From Phragmites australis (Eukaryota > Streptophyta > Magnoliopsida > Poales > Poaceae), in the NCBI RefSeq assembly GCF_958298935.1, contig NC_084921.1, positions 9,558,001-9,622,000 on the forward strand: a DNA stretch of 64,000 nucleotides. The letters are read 5' to 3'. Position 1 is the stretch's first letter; the number at the start of each line of letters is the position of its first letter. A program made the translations under genes and the position numbers. The notes beneath the pieces are model-generated. The model was not told the origin of the DNA. It was given only the letters and a program-made list of their open reading frames with translations, and searched no databases. Shown here in pieces: positions 12,601 to 23,440 of the stretch.

Positions 12601-13584
12601 GGCCTTGGAATTGGCCTCCATCTGCGCATGTGCCTGCAGTGCCTGAGCAGCCATGATGGCCTGTGCGGCTGCCATGGCAGCTGCAGAGGGCGCCATGGGC
12701 GCATGGCCAAGGGCACCAACAGACGTAGTGGCAGCAAGCACGGACATCAGCAGCTGCTGCGGCGGGTGGCTGAACTTACAGTCGGTGTCCGCCTTTGCGC
12801 ATTTACCGTTGACATGCTCCCGGCATATCTCCCCCAGCGAGGCACCGACCCCCGGCAGGACGATTCCACCAGAGGAACCGGTGGAGGAACCAGGGATGAG
12901 GCCAAGTAGGCTGGGAAAGGCGCCAGAAAGCGCGCCTGTGTAGTTGGGCATGTTGGGCATGGTCTGGTTAACCATGTTGGGGTAGGCGGAGGTGACGGTG
13001 GGGAGGGCGTTGGGGAAAGCTGCCGAGGATGCGGCGGTGCAGGCGCTGAAGAAGACGGGGAAGGGGCTGCCCATGACGGGGGCGCCGTCGAGGTCGACGT
13101 GCACCATGTAGTTGCCGCGCTTTTGGACGGCGTAGGTGACGGCATAGGAGCCGTCGCCGTTGTCCTTGACGGCGCCCTCGAGGTCGTCCCCACCGACACC
13201 CGCGGCGGGGGAGACACGTACACGCACGCGCGCGCCGCCGGTGGTGAGCCTACGGCCGTGACGGTCCTTGGCGATGACGGTGAGGGTCGCCGGAGCCCCC
13301 GCGGAGCCGCCGGCGATGCCAGGCCCGGCGGCGGAGCACTCGGAGGGGTCGACCGGGCCGAGTGGGGTCGGGGCGTCGTCGTCGGAGTCCGGGGAGGCGG
13401 CTTCTGCAGGGGAGGGCGGGGCGGGATCCGGTTCCTGGTCGTCGTCGCCGGACGCGGCGGAGGCAGCGGTGAGGGCCTTGAAGGTGGCGTCGAAGGCGGC
13501 CTTGGCGGCGGCGGCGGTCTCGGCCTCGGACTTGAGCTTGGCCTCCTCGGCCTGCCGCACCCAGATGGGTTTGGGCGCCGCCAT
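9641..13584 (-). CDS. Filamin repeat - CCCH zinc finger - RRM - RS-domain RNA-binding protein
   Basis: Three exons, 13584-12585, 11909-11405 and 10583-9641, give 815 residues with all junctions in frame (CAG|GTAATG...TTGTAG|GC; AAG|GTATTG...TCCAG|A). An Ala-rich, acidic N-terminus is followed by one filamin/ABP280-type Ig repeat (about 95-185, including [11 protein letters not shown] and GSPFPVF). Next comes a CCCH finger (C-x7-C-x6-C-x3-[10 protein letters not shown]...CKFSH), then an Ala/Gln-rich linker. An RRM (about 344-415, [11 protein letters not shown]...HIAYVEYS) precedes a Gln/Ala-rich helix and a C-terminal RS tail rich in SR/RS/RD dipeptides. RRM plus RS tail indicates a nuclear SR-related splicing regulator. 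The filamin repeat is probably a protein-binding module. It may correspond to Arabidopsis IRR-type RRM/RS proteins; that link is inference. The RS exon holds a 60-bp in-frame tandem repeat. Confidence 0.9.
9871..10050 (-). repeat. Three in-frame 60-bp tandem repeats in the RS exon
   Basis: The 60 bases at 9901-9960 and 9961-10020 are identical, and the flanking half-units make about three copies. Each encodes a 20-residue unit, [20 protein letters not shown], with SAKDPAED closing the last copy. The period is a multiple of three, so the array keeps the frame. Confidence 0.95.
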
Positions 13585-13918
13585 GAGAGCACGGCTGCTG
13601 CTGCTGCTGCTCCCGCCTAGCCTACCCAGATGCTCCTCCTAGGCTCTGCGGCTCTGCTAGGGTTTCGTCGAGGAGGGGGAAGCAGATCGAGAGATGCCGA
13701 GGAAGAGGAGGCGGAGTCGGATGAGGCAATCAAATCAGGCAAGGCAAGCCAAGGGAAAGGCAGAGAGATCCTCGGGAATCTAGCAAGCACATCTCCAAGA
13801 CGGCCCAAGGGGCCTAGGGAACAAGGCCCAACTGGCCCAATAGGATTGGGATTCGATTCCCTTTTCTTCCTTGGATTTGGAAGCCCTACGCTGCCGCCTG
13901 CGCGACGACAGGGCTCAG

Positions 13919-13960
<42 letters not shown>

Positions 13961-13965
13961 GCCCC
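13585..13965. promoter_or_regulatory. Shared (bidirectional) promoter between RS protein and snurportin genes
   Basis: Only 381 bp separate the two divergent ATG codons. The interval contains three GGCCCA (site II, TGGGCC-type) motifs at 13802-13807, 13825-13830 and 13834-13839, a CCAAT at 13837-13841, a telo-box-like TAGGGTTT at 13658-13665 and a (GA)n tract next to the snurportin start. Site II plus telo box is the usual plant promoter set for growth-linked and RNA-processing genes. There is no obvious TATA box in either direction. Confidence 0.65.
13921..13958. repeat. (GA)n microsatellite in the snurportin 5' leader
   Basis: About 17 GA dinucleotides end 7 bp before the ATG. GA tracts near start sites are bound by BBR/BPC-type GAGA factors in plants; a role here is inference. 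Confidence 0.95.
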
Positions 13966-16302
13966 ATGGCGCCGCCGCACGACCCGCGCCGCCCGTACAA
14001 GCGCCCGGCCATCTCCGACCAGCAGCGCCGCCGCGAGATCGCCCTCCAGGCGCAGTCCGCCCGCCGCGCCGACGCACAGGCGCGCGCCCGCACTCTCGCC
14101 AGCTCCCTCCTCCGCACCACGGCCCCTCCTGCAGCCACCCATCACCACGAGGACGAGCAGGAGCACGAGCACGAGCACGAGCACGAGGAGGAGGAGGAGG
14201 AGCACACCGTCGCTGATGTCGCCAACGCCGCCTCCAAGCTCCGCGGCTCCGATGCGCGCCGATGGTTCGCCCGCCAGATCATGCTCCCAGAGTGGATGGT
14301 CGACGCCCCTCCCCACCTCGCCAGCGACTGGTCCGTCCCCTCCTTCGCCCCCCCCCCCCTCTCCTTTCACCTAACCTGCCCATCTGAATTCGATTTGATT
14401 CATTCCATCCAGTACTGTTTGCTGCTCTATGATCCCCCAAAGATGCCTCCTTTCCCCCCTGACATCAACAAAATTCCTTCTGTTTCAATTCTGGCCGCAC
14501 TGTTGCATTGTGTCTTAGCATAATGTTGTATTAAGTCTTAACATTACAGTGACTGACAAGATAAGAGGATTGACACTGCTGCAATGTTTCTTCTTCCATG
14601 TATGTATCTAGGCATGTTTCTGCCAGGCCTGCCGGCAAACGTTGTTTGGTCGTGTCATCCAATAGCATGACAATTAGCAGGGTCCGTAACGGGTCCATCC
14701 TTCACCGATTCCCTTCTGCTCTACCGAATGGATCAAAGAGAGACATCTCCGGCCCAGCAAGCTCCTACTCCATCCTTGATTGCATTTTTCACGAGGTACT
14801 CAAAACAAACAGTTTTTCTTTTCATTTCGTGCCAGCTCCTTGATCTTTCACTTGCTTCCTGCTTCTGTGCCTGTTTCCGATGTTTGATTGTGCTTCTGTG
14901 GTGCAGCCTGATGAAACATACTATATCATTGATATGATTTGTTGGCGAGGCTATTCGCTGTATGACTGCACCGCCGAGTTCAGGTTTTTCTGGGTAAACT
15001 CTAAGCTCACAGAAACATCAGCTGGTGATCCTCCATCAACGTACCACAAATATAGATTCAGTGTGGTCCCTATGTACGAATGCACTCTTGAGGGTCTCCA
15101 AGCGGCATACTCGGGGAGCACACCTTATATCAAAGATGGCCTGCTGTTTTACAACAAGTAAATTCCTTATTCCTTTGATCCCTTCTATGAATACGTTGTA
15201 GTTAGTCATATCCACATATTTGTTAACTTCCTCTATCAAGCATTCACAAGGTTGTTTTATTTTCTTACCAGGCATGCACATTATCAAGCTGGAATCACAC
15301 CCCTTGCACTAGCATGGAAAGATGAGTCTTGTAGCCAGTATGTTATTGATACAGACGGCAAGGGAGAAATACCAAGTGAGCAGCATGTATGTTTTTCTCT
15401 TTTTGTTCGATTCATATTATTGCCAACACATTTGATTATTCTCTTCAAGAAAAATTCAAACAAAGTATTGTCAACTCTGGTGCCAGTTATTGTTTCATAC
15501 CTAATGATTTTATTCGCTTTGTTTCTTCATTTGCTATCAGCTTGTGTTGGAGTTGCAAGAGGATGGAAAGCTAATTACTTCTGATGACCCTCCTGTTGTA
15601 TTTGGTAGCTTGGACAACGAATTCATACAGAAGGTATTGCTTTGAAATGCAGCTTATTTCCAACCAAAAAAGAGTAATCGTCATATGGAATCACACATCT
15701 CAATGTTTCCCCCCTATTTATAAGGGTGTATGTAAACTTCAATTCGGCATCTGACAGCCCCTTCCACATGCTCCAAGTTTTTAGTTGGTGACACTAGTAC
15801 ATGATTATGTCTTGATGTTTTGTCCTGATTGGGAGAATCAGCTCATCTCCATGCGCAGATTTCTTTTCAATTTGTCTGCCTCCATTTACTGTGATTACCT
15901 GTCTGCTTTTCTTATCTGGATATGTTTGAAGCATTAAACTTAAACTTGTATTATTCTGCAGTCAAACCTGCGACCAGGGAACCTTCTCCGCTTTGCTGTA
16001 AGAGATGAGTGTGTGGAACTTGTGGATGGAAAGATGCATATCGGTGAGCTGCAGTTTGTTGGAAGGCCGCACCGTGCTCGTGCTTTTGCTGACAGCCATT
16101 CGAAAGTAAGTGCTGACATGAGAATGCATTAATATTCATAAATTTTCCTATTCATCACAACTCCCTCTGTTTCTCATTATATGCACAGGCTTTGTTCCAG
16201 TATGCTGCAAGGCATGCTCCTCTGAGAATTGAGGATCTGGTTGCTTCCATTCAATCAAACAATATGGAGCTTGAATCCACAGATGTTGAAATGCAAGATT
16301 AA
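13966..16302 (+). CDS. Snurportin-1 homologue (m3G-cap snRNP import adaptor)
   Basis: Seven exons, 13966-14330, 14612-14795, 14907-15157, 15272-15386, 15541-15633, 15962-16105 and 16189-16302, give 421 residues with every junction in frame. Residues ~8-45 (RRPYKRPAISDQQRRREIAL...) are a basic importin-beta-binding region. An acidic His/Glu run (EHEHEHEHEEEEEE) follows at about 65-80. From about 100 on is the trimethylguanosine-cap-binding fold: WMVDAPPHLASDW, RPAGKRCLVVSS, ILDCIFHEPDETYYIIDM, CTAEFRFFW, KYRFSVVPMYEC, DGLLFYNKHAHYQAGITPLALAWKD. Snurportin carries mature spliceosomal snRNPs into the nucleus. The stop codon is followed by an AAG|GTGAGG donor, so the 3' UTR is likely spliced. It shares its promoter with the RS splicing-factor gene. 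Confidence 0.93.
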
Positions 16303-17110
16303 GGTGAGGGAATAATGATCCGATCTTTTCATGTGTTTGCACACAGTGAATTCTTCCGTCATTAGTTTACCTCTTCTGCAATTTCTCTTTTCTTGAGTTT
16401 TTGTCCATGTGTAATGGGAATCTTTTCATACAGAGTATATATGTGCCAATATTTACTGTTTGATTGGATTCAGGAAGGGAGACTTCATGATCAATTGAAA
16501 CTTGTGCAACTGAAAGCGAATGCAAAGTTAGGATGAAGCGGATGCAAATGAGGCCAAGGTCTGTCTCACTCCTGTTTATGTGTGTTGTTTAGCTAGACAC
16601 TTTACACGGGTGCTTTTTCTAGCATCACCCAATACATAGATCATTTTACAAATAAAATTTTTTTGACCGAATTTTACAAATAAATTTAAAATTTTAGCAC
16701 AAGGATTTGGATAGAGTACCCTTGTGTTTCCGGTTTTTGGAACCCCATTCATACCGAACCACATACAAGGTCTTGAAACCATTCTGCCAACTTGTCTTCC
16801 TTTAACTTGCTAAATTGTTAACCGTGCTAGTGTACATATAGCAATTTTGAAATTAACCATTTCTGCATATTGCAGGTTGAAGATGCGGCATTCATGTCAA
16901 GATTTCAGCAAACGACCTGATTGTCTGAAACCCATGATTTTCAGGGAGCGGAGTGTTTCCAGGTCTTACAGATATTAGTACCTCAAGACCTGTAAAAAGA
17001 ATTTAAACAGTGTATGAGTTTCTTAAAGACAAGCATTCTAGACACTGACATGTACATGGATGTGATGTGTAATGTAACTCAAATTAGTATCGTTTGTCCC
17101 GAGTTTGCAA
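16303..17110 (+). other. Probable spliced 3' UTR of the snurportin gene
   Basis: Donors at 16304 (AAG|GTGAGG) and 16560 (CAAG|GTCTGT) and acceptors at about 16473 and 16875 (TTGCAG|GTTGAAG) would splice two introns after the stop codon. Such 3' UTR introns could make the transcript a target of nonsense-mediated decay. The end near 17.1 kb is a guess from base composition. Confidence 0.4.
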
Positions 17111-17259
17111 CGTGTGAATGACAGTTTGAACAGATGAAAAATACTAAAAGGAAATGTGCATGAGTGTATCCACATGTTTTATACCTTCTTATTTGATGGT
17201 TTTCCCTTCCGCTAGGGACCTAATTCCTACTATCTGGACCTAACACAATGTCATTTTTT

Positions 17260-18721
17260 TTAGCCAAGCAAAATGGTGTGAGCACCTGCGGCCTTTGCTG
17301 CCGTGGCTTCTTGATACACATCTGTCAAGAACAATATTTGCGACGGCCGATCTACCCCGACTGACTGCCAGATTTCGTAGTAGCTGCGAGCTTCTCTTTT
17401 GGTTCTGCACAGAAGATACAAAGAGCAAAATGGAGTAATCATCAAATGATGGGCCCATCAGGTAACAAGTTGTCCAAAAACATTAACGTACCCAACCGTT
17501 GTGTCAAAAAATCCACACAGGTATTTCCTGAGGTCACCGTAACTAGTGTTCCCGAAAATAAGCCTCTGGGCTTCTCTGCTGCCACTCGAGTATATGTAAG
17601 TCTGCAATCATGTGTTATCAAGTTAAATGGCCGCACAGGCAAGAGTTTTTAGGCTGTTAATGAGTGTATATATGAACTGTGACAATATATTAATGTGCTC
17701 TTGGATGACGATGATGTGTGAAATTGAAGTATCCAGATGTATAGCGTCGTTTTGAAGAGTAACAAGAACCTTGATGCCGCTGGCGTGCCACTTCTCAAGC
17801 GCCGGAGGCACATCCTCAAACACCACTCCTTCGATTTCTTGGCCCTCGAACCCAGTTCTCCATATGTGACCCTGCATGTGGATCAACGCAGAGAATCATC
17901 TTATGAATTGAAACTCACAACGTGCTATGAAAATTACGATTGGCAAGAGATGCTGGGGGCACCTGCAACTGCTTCAGCGATGTTATCTTCCTGTCCGCCT
18001 TGATCATGGCCTCGACGTTGGCAGCCAGAGCATCGATGACCTTGTCCTTGCCAGCCTCGTCCGGCGGAACCGGAACGGCGCCGGCGACCCCCTCAGCTAA
18101 GTCTTGCTCAACCTGGCATATCTCTCTTTCAGAAAGGTACTATATCATGAAGCCATTCTACAGCATTACCTAGAAAGTGAGATCAATTGTGGCCACTCCA
18201 AGTACTCCCTCAAGTTATAAATACATATCATTTTGAAAAAGTTTATTAAACTTTTAAATTTTTGACTAACAATAACTTTCAAAGTATTTAATTTAGAAAC
18301 CTTAAAATCATATAGGTACATTTATTTTAAAAAATGTTTTATGATATCATCAATTCAATAGATCTTTTAAATATATATATTCTAATAGAAAATAGTGATC
18401 GAAGTTATATATTAGAAATCGTGTCTTATCCAAAAGATAGGAGGGAGTAGTATTGAACAAACTGTTCATCAGGCACAGCTGATGCATCTAGGCTGCGCTA
18501 TCCATCCCAGCATCGAGTCGAGTAGTTTCAGCAGTGACCTGAGCACGCAGCAGCTTAATGTCATCCTTGGTCTCGTCGGTGTCGTAGGTGGCGGCCAGGT
18601 GCCTGCGGACGTTGCCGCGGGCGTAGGGGAAGAGCACGTCCGTCACGAACGAGATGGGGCTCGTCGTCCCCTCGATGTCCAGCACCACGCATTGCTGCGT
18701 GTCCCGGTGGAACGAAATCAA
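17260..18721 (-). CDS. Enolase-phosphatase E1 domain, incomplete at both ends (gene fragment or pseudogene)
   Basis: Five exon blocks, 18721-18539 (or from 18694), 18112-17963, 17871-17770, 17601-17492 and 17404-17260, join in frame to ~229 residues matching the E1 half of plant methylthioribulose-1-P dehydratase/enolase-phosphatase (methionine salvage). HAD motifs are present: [20 protein letters not shown] (nucleophile Asp), YSSGS, and [16 protein letters not shown]. The dehydratase (aldolase class II) half is not found upstream. The first block has no in-frame ATG after the upstream TAG, so another 5' exon is needed. At the 3' end the family's last ~27 residues (usually a separate exon) are absent; reading past the expected donor at AAG-GCC-GCA-G gives eight residues and a stop. 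All splice sites look intact. Either a shortened gene or a recent partial copy. Confidence 0.7.
18205..18447. mobile_element. Stowaway MITE (Tc1/mariner type)
   Basis: The element runs from CTCCCTC to GAGGGAG, 243 bp, flanked by TA on both sides (18203-18204 and 18448-18449). These are the Stowaway terminus and TA target duplication. It lies within the intron between the first two E1 exon blocks. Confidence 0.88.
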
Positions 18722-21700
18722 AATTGTTTCAGCATATGCTGGTACTAGATTGCATCGCTAACGATTATTATAGGAAAAGAATGGAGGGTTGATCACGCAC
18801 TACCGATGACAATTGAGGAAGATTGGTTGCGCCGCCGGCAGGGGCTGCTCGTAGACGACGGTGACCACCATCTCCACTGCTTTTATGCTTCGCCTGACCC
18901 AATCGCTGAGGGGTGGTGAATCCAGCTGCGACGTTTACGGCAACCTTGAGCGACCCAAGACCGTGCGGCGGCGGAGGCGGAGGCGGAGGCGGAGCGAGGA
19001 ATCTCAGGCCCTGCAGCCGGCGAGGATAAGAATCATGCTAAGGATAGGAGATCTCGTGGTGCGGTGAGGTGTGGTGGGGTAACAGATGAGCGGAGGCGTA
19101 CCTTACCGACCTGCGACACCGGCGGCAGCAATGGCGATGCCATGGTCGTCTTCGTCCTCCTCTCTCAGCTGCTCACCGCATGCGTGGAGAACTCGGGATG
19201 GATGCCGGGGTCAGCCGCACAGGTGTGGCTTTTCCGGTCACTCAGTCCAGCGTGTGGCTCCTCTCGCACGTACGGGCAAAATGCGTTCTATGGAGCAAAT
19301 CCAAATGGTGTGAAACTGGGCCAAATTCAATTCGGATCGGAATATTTGTCGGTTTTTTTAGTAGTAGCCGGAGATCGAAAAGGAGAATAAATTTATAATT
19401 TGCTACTTAAAAGACTGATCATTCAATTAGGATAACACTCGTGTCAATAAAATATAGTTATATCTGAGTTAATAACTATAGGCCAAAATGACATGTAACG
19501 AAGCTACTTTTTAACAGTAAAAAATTAATTATCGATCCAAGTCCATAACTGGTAGTCTGTTTAGATATTGAGACCAGGACCCAAATCGTTAGAATTATTC
19601 TAAAATTTTCTCAAGATATGAATAAGTAATCATGTCACAAATCACGACCATACTAACTGCACACTTCTGTAGCTTACCGATCCAAGTCTCAGCCGCCTCG
19701 TATAGCCATTTTTATCGCTTTGTAAGAGGTTCTATCCTCTTCAAATACCCAACACGCAGATCTCAATCAAGAAAAACATCAGCTTTCTTCTTGCTATTCT
19801 ATCACTCAACTTTTTATTAATCCTAGTTACAAGGTTAAACAGTAACTGAACGGAAAAAAAAAAGAATGTATACAATCTTTATCTTTATAATCTAAACCCC
19901 CTCAGTTTCTCGGCCCGTGGATGCGCCACGTCATCCTCAAAACCTTAGCTGTCAGATCTCTACACGGAGAAAAAAAGACCGCTAGATCTTCCTCATGTGA
20001 AGTTCGCATCTAGCCCCTTAGAGAAGTGTCGAGTCACTAGCCTTGCAATCCGATCCTCCCTCACGCATCTCTCTGCTTTGTCTCCCTCGATGGATCCGTG
20101 AATTCCCATATCCCCATAACTGTCACCTCACAAAAAAAAAGAGAAAGGCACCACCCTCGCTACCGGCGCCGCCTCTACGGGCTTACTCAACATGCTTCGG
20201 GGCACCTCCACCGCTGCGCTCTCCACACTCCTCGGCGTGACAGTCATTGTGGTAGCCTTAAATCTCAGAAGCAAATTCTATAGGATCGGGTCCTACGAGA
20301 GACCCCATTCCCTGTGATGACATGTGCTCCCCCTCTCTCTCTTTTTCAGTTCAACTATTAGATTACAAGATGTGTGGCTGGATCAGGGTTTCACGAAGAT
20401 CTTTTCTAGGAATGTCCTATAGAATTTGCTTTATTGAACCTCGATTAGACTGTTTTAGAGAGACATAGCTGCCTTATCTCCCACCGTGAAACCTAGGAGT
20501 ATCTCGTAGCCATCACCCCACGCTCGAGGACTCCTAAGGTTTCTGCAGGTGGCTCCGTTTTATTTTGCTCACGATTCCCCCAAAATACTGTAGATTTGAT
20601 TTCCTTTTGCTGAATGTGGATTGCGCCGTTGTTATGTGCTTAGGAAAGGTATGCCCCTCGGTAGATTTGAGCTTTGTCTCCTGTGTGCAATGGGTGGTGT
20701 TAGCCATTTTTTTCTTTTTTGCGAATCGGGTGGTGTTAGGCATTGTGGGATCAATGCCACAGTAGCGACCATAGACCTCTTCCTTGGATTCAGCTATCCA
20801 GGCCAATTATTTATCACACAAAATTATTTAGGTTTCTCCTTGCTCCCAGCGAGCAGATTAAGCTCAATTATTATTCTTATGTCAATGAGAAAGTTCGTGC
20901 CGTGCTCATACACTTGCTCGATTAAGTGGTGGTGATTTGTCCTGCAATTGTCCCAGTACCACCTCATCAAGGAACTTTACAGGCTACGGCTTATCCAATT
21001 GTGTATGTGCCATTGTTCCTATGGTATGTTAATGGCTATCTCACATATTAACAGTATTTTTTGTTTTACTGTTTGTTTTTTCTGTTTGCTGCTTTCAGTT
21101 GTGAACACATATATGCCCAGCAGAGGTGGAATCCTGCAGCTACATTGTTACCAGTTTGAAAAAATAAACAAAAAACAGTGGCAGCTTAGAATCTGTATAA
21201 CTTTCATATGCCCAGCAAACTGTTGCCACAAACCATCAGTTATGTCCAAGATTAATGTGAAACTAGCTTGTGTTGCATACTTGCATATAAGGTATATCGT
21301 TTCCTTTTCTTAGCATTACTGTTCTTGCCTAATAGCTTGGGACGGTTTGTTTAGTTCCAAGTCCTTGAAAGAGCATATAACATCTATTCTATTATTGTTA
21401 TCTCGGTAAATCGGTATGGTGGATTATCAAAATGGCTCTTAAACATACTGGTTATTTTAACCAATTGCTATCGACTCATAGGATAAGTTGCTGCATGCAA
21501 GATTGAAGTAAACACGACGGAGTCCGCAGACAATACCCATACACTCCTTTGTTTTTCGGATTCACTAAGTACCTGATAAATATGATATTACAGTGAGAAC
21601 ATGTTTAGGTTCAGGTTATTCTCAGAAGTCTTGATTTGAAGCTCTCAAGGCCTTTACACGAAAGGAACATAATGGTCCTGGACTCCTGGCGAGAAATCGC

Positions 21701-23440
21701 AGCAGTTAATTAAGTTCCCTCATTTTCGACTTCCCATTTTCTTGGCCAGTTTTAACAACCATGTTTAGATGGTGAAGTCTTTTGTCTTGCTCGATTGCCA
21801 CAAAAATTTCAGAAATTCCATCTAACACATTGATTGATTCAAAGGTCTGTATAAACTTCAGTAAGCTGTTCTTTGCCTTTTTTTTACTTTGTCAATAGTC
21901 AAAGAACAAGATGGTAATTGGAAAATTCCTGATAGCATGGTGCTTCCATGCTACTACAGGGACTGCGCATTTGTAAAATGACTAAACTCCAAATAGGATA
22001 GTGCTTTTGCTTAATAAGAGGGGAAGCTGGAAAAGTAGCTCATACATCATAAAATTGCAAAGACAAGTATACCATCAATGCTACATTCTTTTTCTTTTGT
22101 TGGAAGGAGATTATACAAGGTTAGATATGGGTCTAACATCATGCACTTCTCTTGATATGCAGTTTTCATCCTATGGTTTAAGTTTATGTCCTATGGATAT
22201 ATATGCCTGATTGCTGCAACAACGTAGACACAGAAGAGCTGAAGAAAGGAGTCAGCAGTACCGTTTAGAGACGAATTGTTGAAAGATTATATATTTTGTG
22301 AAGCAAACAATCAGCAGATGCACAAGAGTTTTTCGTTTGCTCACTGCACAAGAACTCTTACACAACATGCATGGTAAGGTGTATGTCACGCTTCAAGTTG
22401 GACTGCTATGTCTTTTGGAAGTTGCATAATATTTCTCCTTTCCTGAAATCAGCTGGCTCAGGTAACTGGGCGTACCAAATTTCTAGCATATTATTTAAAC
22501 ATACACACATGACACACCTATACACTCAAACTAACTCTCATCTACATATGTGTACACTAGACCTACAAACTATACACATATGGATTGATTAGGAGATACA
22601 ACTTAGCTAAGAACATCTCCAACTATATTCTCTTCGTTCCGTTCCCTTCCCAATTCCACTCCCCGTTCTCATTCATTTTATTTTCTCTCATCTACAACAA
22701 CTTTTTTTTAAAAGAATTCGTGAAGTGAAAAGAGAGATAATCTTGTCCTAAAAGTAATGATATTAGGAATCATTTCGTAAAAAGAAATCGTTGGATCGTT
22801 GAAGCGAACGAAAAATCTTTTATAAAGAAATTCTGAGTGCTGATAGGAAACCGTTGAAAACCATCCAACGTGACTGGGAAGGATGAGACAACCGAGTTAG
22901 ATCCCAGGATCGAACCGGATCCACAAGTGGGTAGAAAGGAAAACGTTACAGGCTATTTTAAGGACAAGATACAGTCGCCAACCCCGGTGGCCGAAGACAC
23001 CTCTTAAACATAGAATCCAAAGTAAAGGGAAAGTAAAGTTTACCCTTAATTAAGGGCACACACTAAGGTACCTTACCTCGAGAGCTCCGCCACCGCAAAG
23101 CACTAACACTAGTCCAACAACATCATACACAAGCACCATCATCTAAAAAAGCATCACCTGCCTCCGATCCCTGTCATCTCAACCATCAGTAACACCTATA
23201 ATGTTAGTTGTGATGTCATAATAACAATTGGGATCCACAGGTTCTGTGAGCAGCAAGCATCCGCACTAATTCTGACGCAGACAGCAAAGGCGGAGGCCGA
23301 CCGGTCACCAATTGCGTGGTGAACTCATGCCCGACAAAATCCACTTGCAGCAGCAACACTACCGCAATCATATGAACTTGTTGTGAGCTCGCTTGCTTGA
23401 TCTAAGCGTCTAGAGCAGTGAAGTTCGACGTGCTGCATCA
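18722..23440. other. Long stretch with no supportable gene
   Basis: GC-rich sequence at 18.85-19.25 kb has short open frames but no recognised domain. It may hold missing 5' exons of the E1 gene, though no frame-consistent join was found. From 19.4 kb the DNA is AT-rich. A 17-bp inverted-repeat pair (20269-20431) looks like a small MITE, and an ATCTCCAAC-type MITE end without a clear partner starts at ~22613. No exon series was recognised in 20.5-22.2 kb despite several open frames. Confidence 0.5.
20269..20431. repeat. 163-bp element with perfect 17-bp inverted termini
   Basis: AAGCAAATTCTATAGGA (20269-20285) is repeated in exact inversion at 20415-20431. The size and structure suit a small MITE, but no target duplication flanks it. 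Confidence 0.6.

Noticed and set aside
18861..19143. Minus-strand start MASPLLPPVSQV with a GTAAGG donor, as possible 5' exon of the E1 gene
   Set aside because: No combination of nearby donors and acceptors joined it in frame to the E1 blocks, and it does not resemble the family N-terminus.
22613..22870. Possible MITE beginning AACATCTCCAAC
   Set aside because: No matching inverted end or target duplication could be found in the next few hundred bases.
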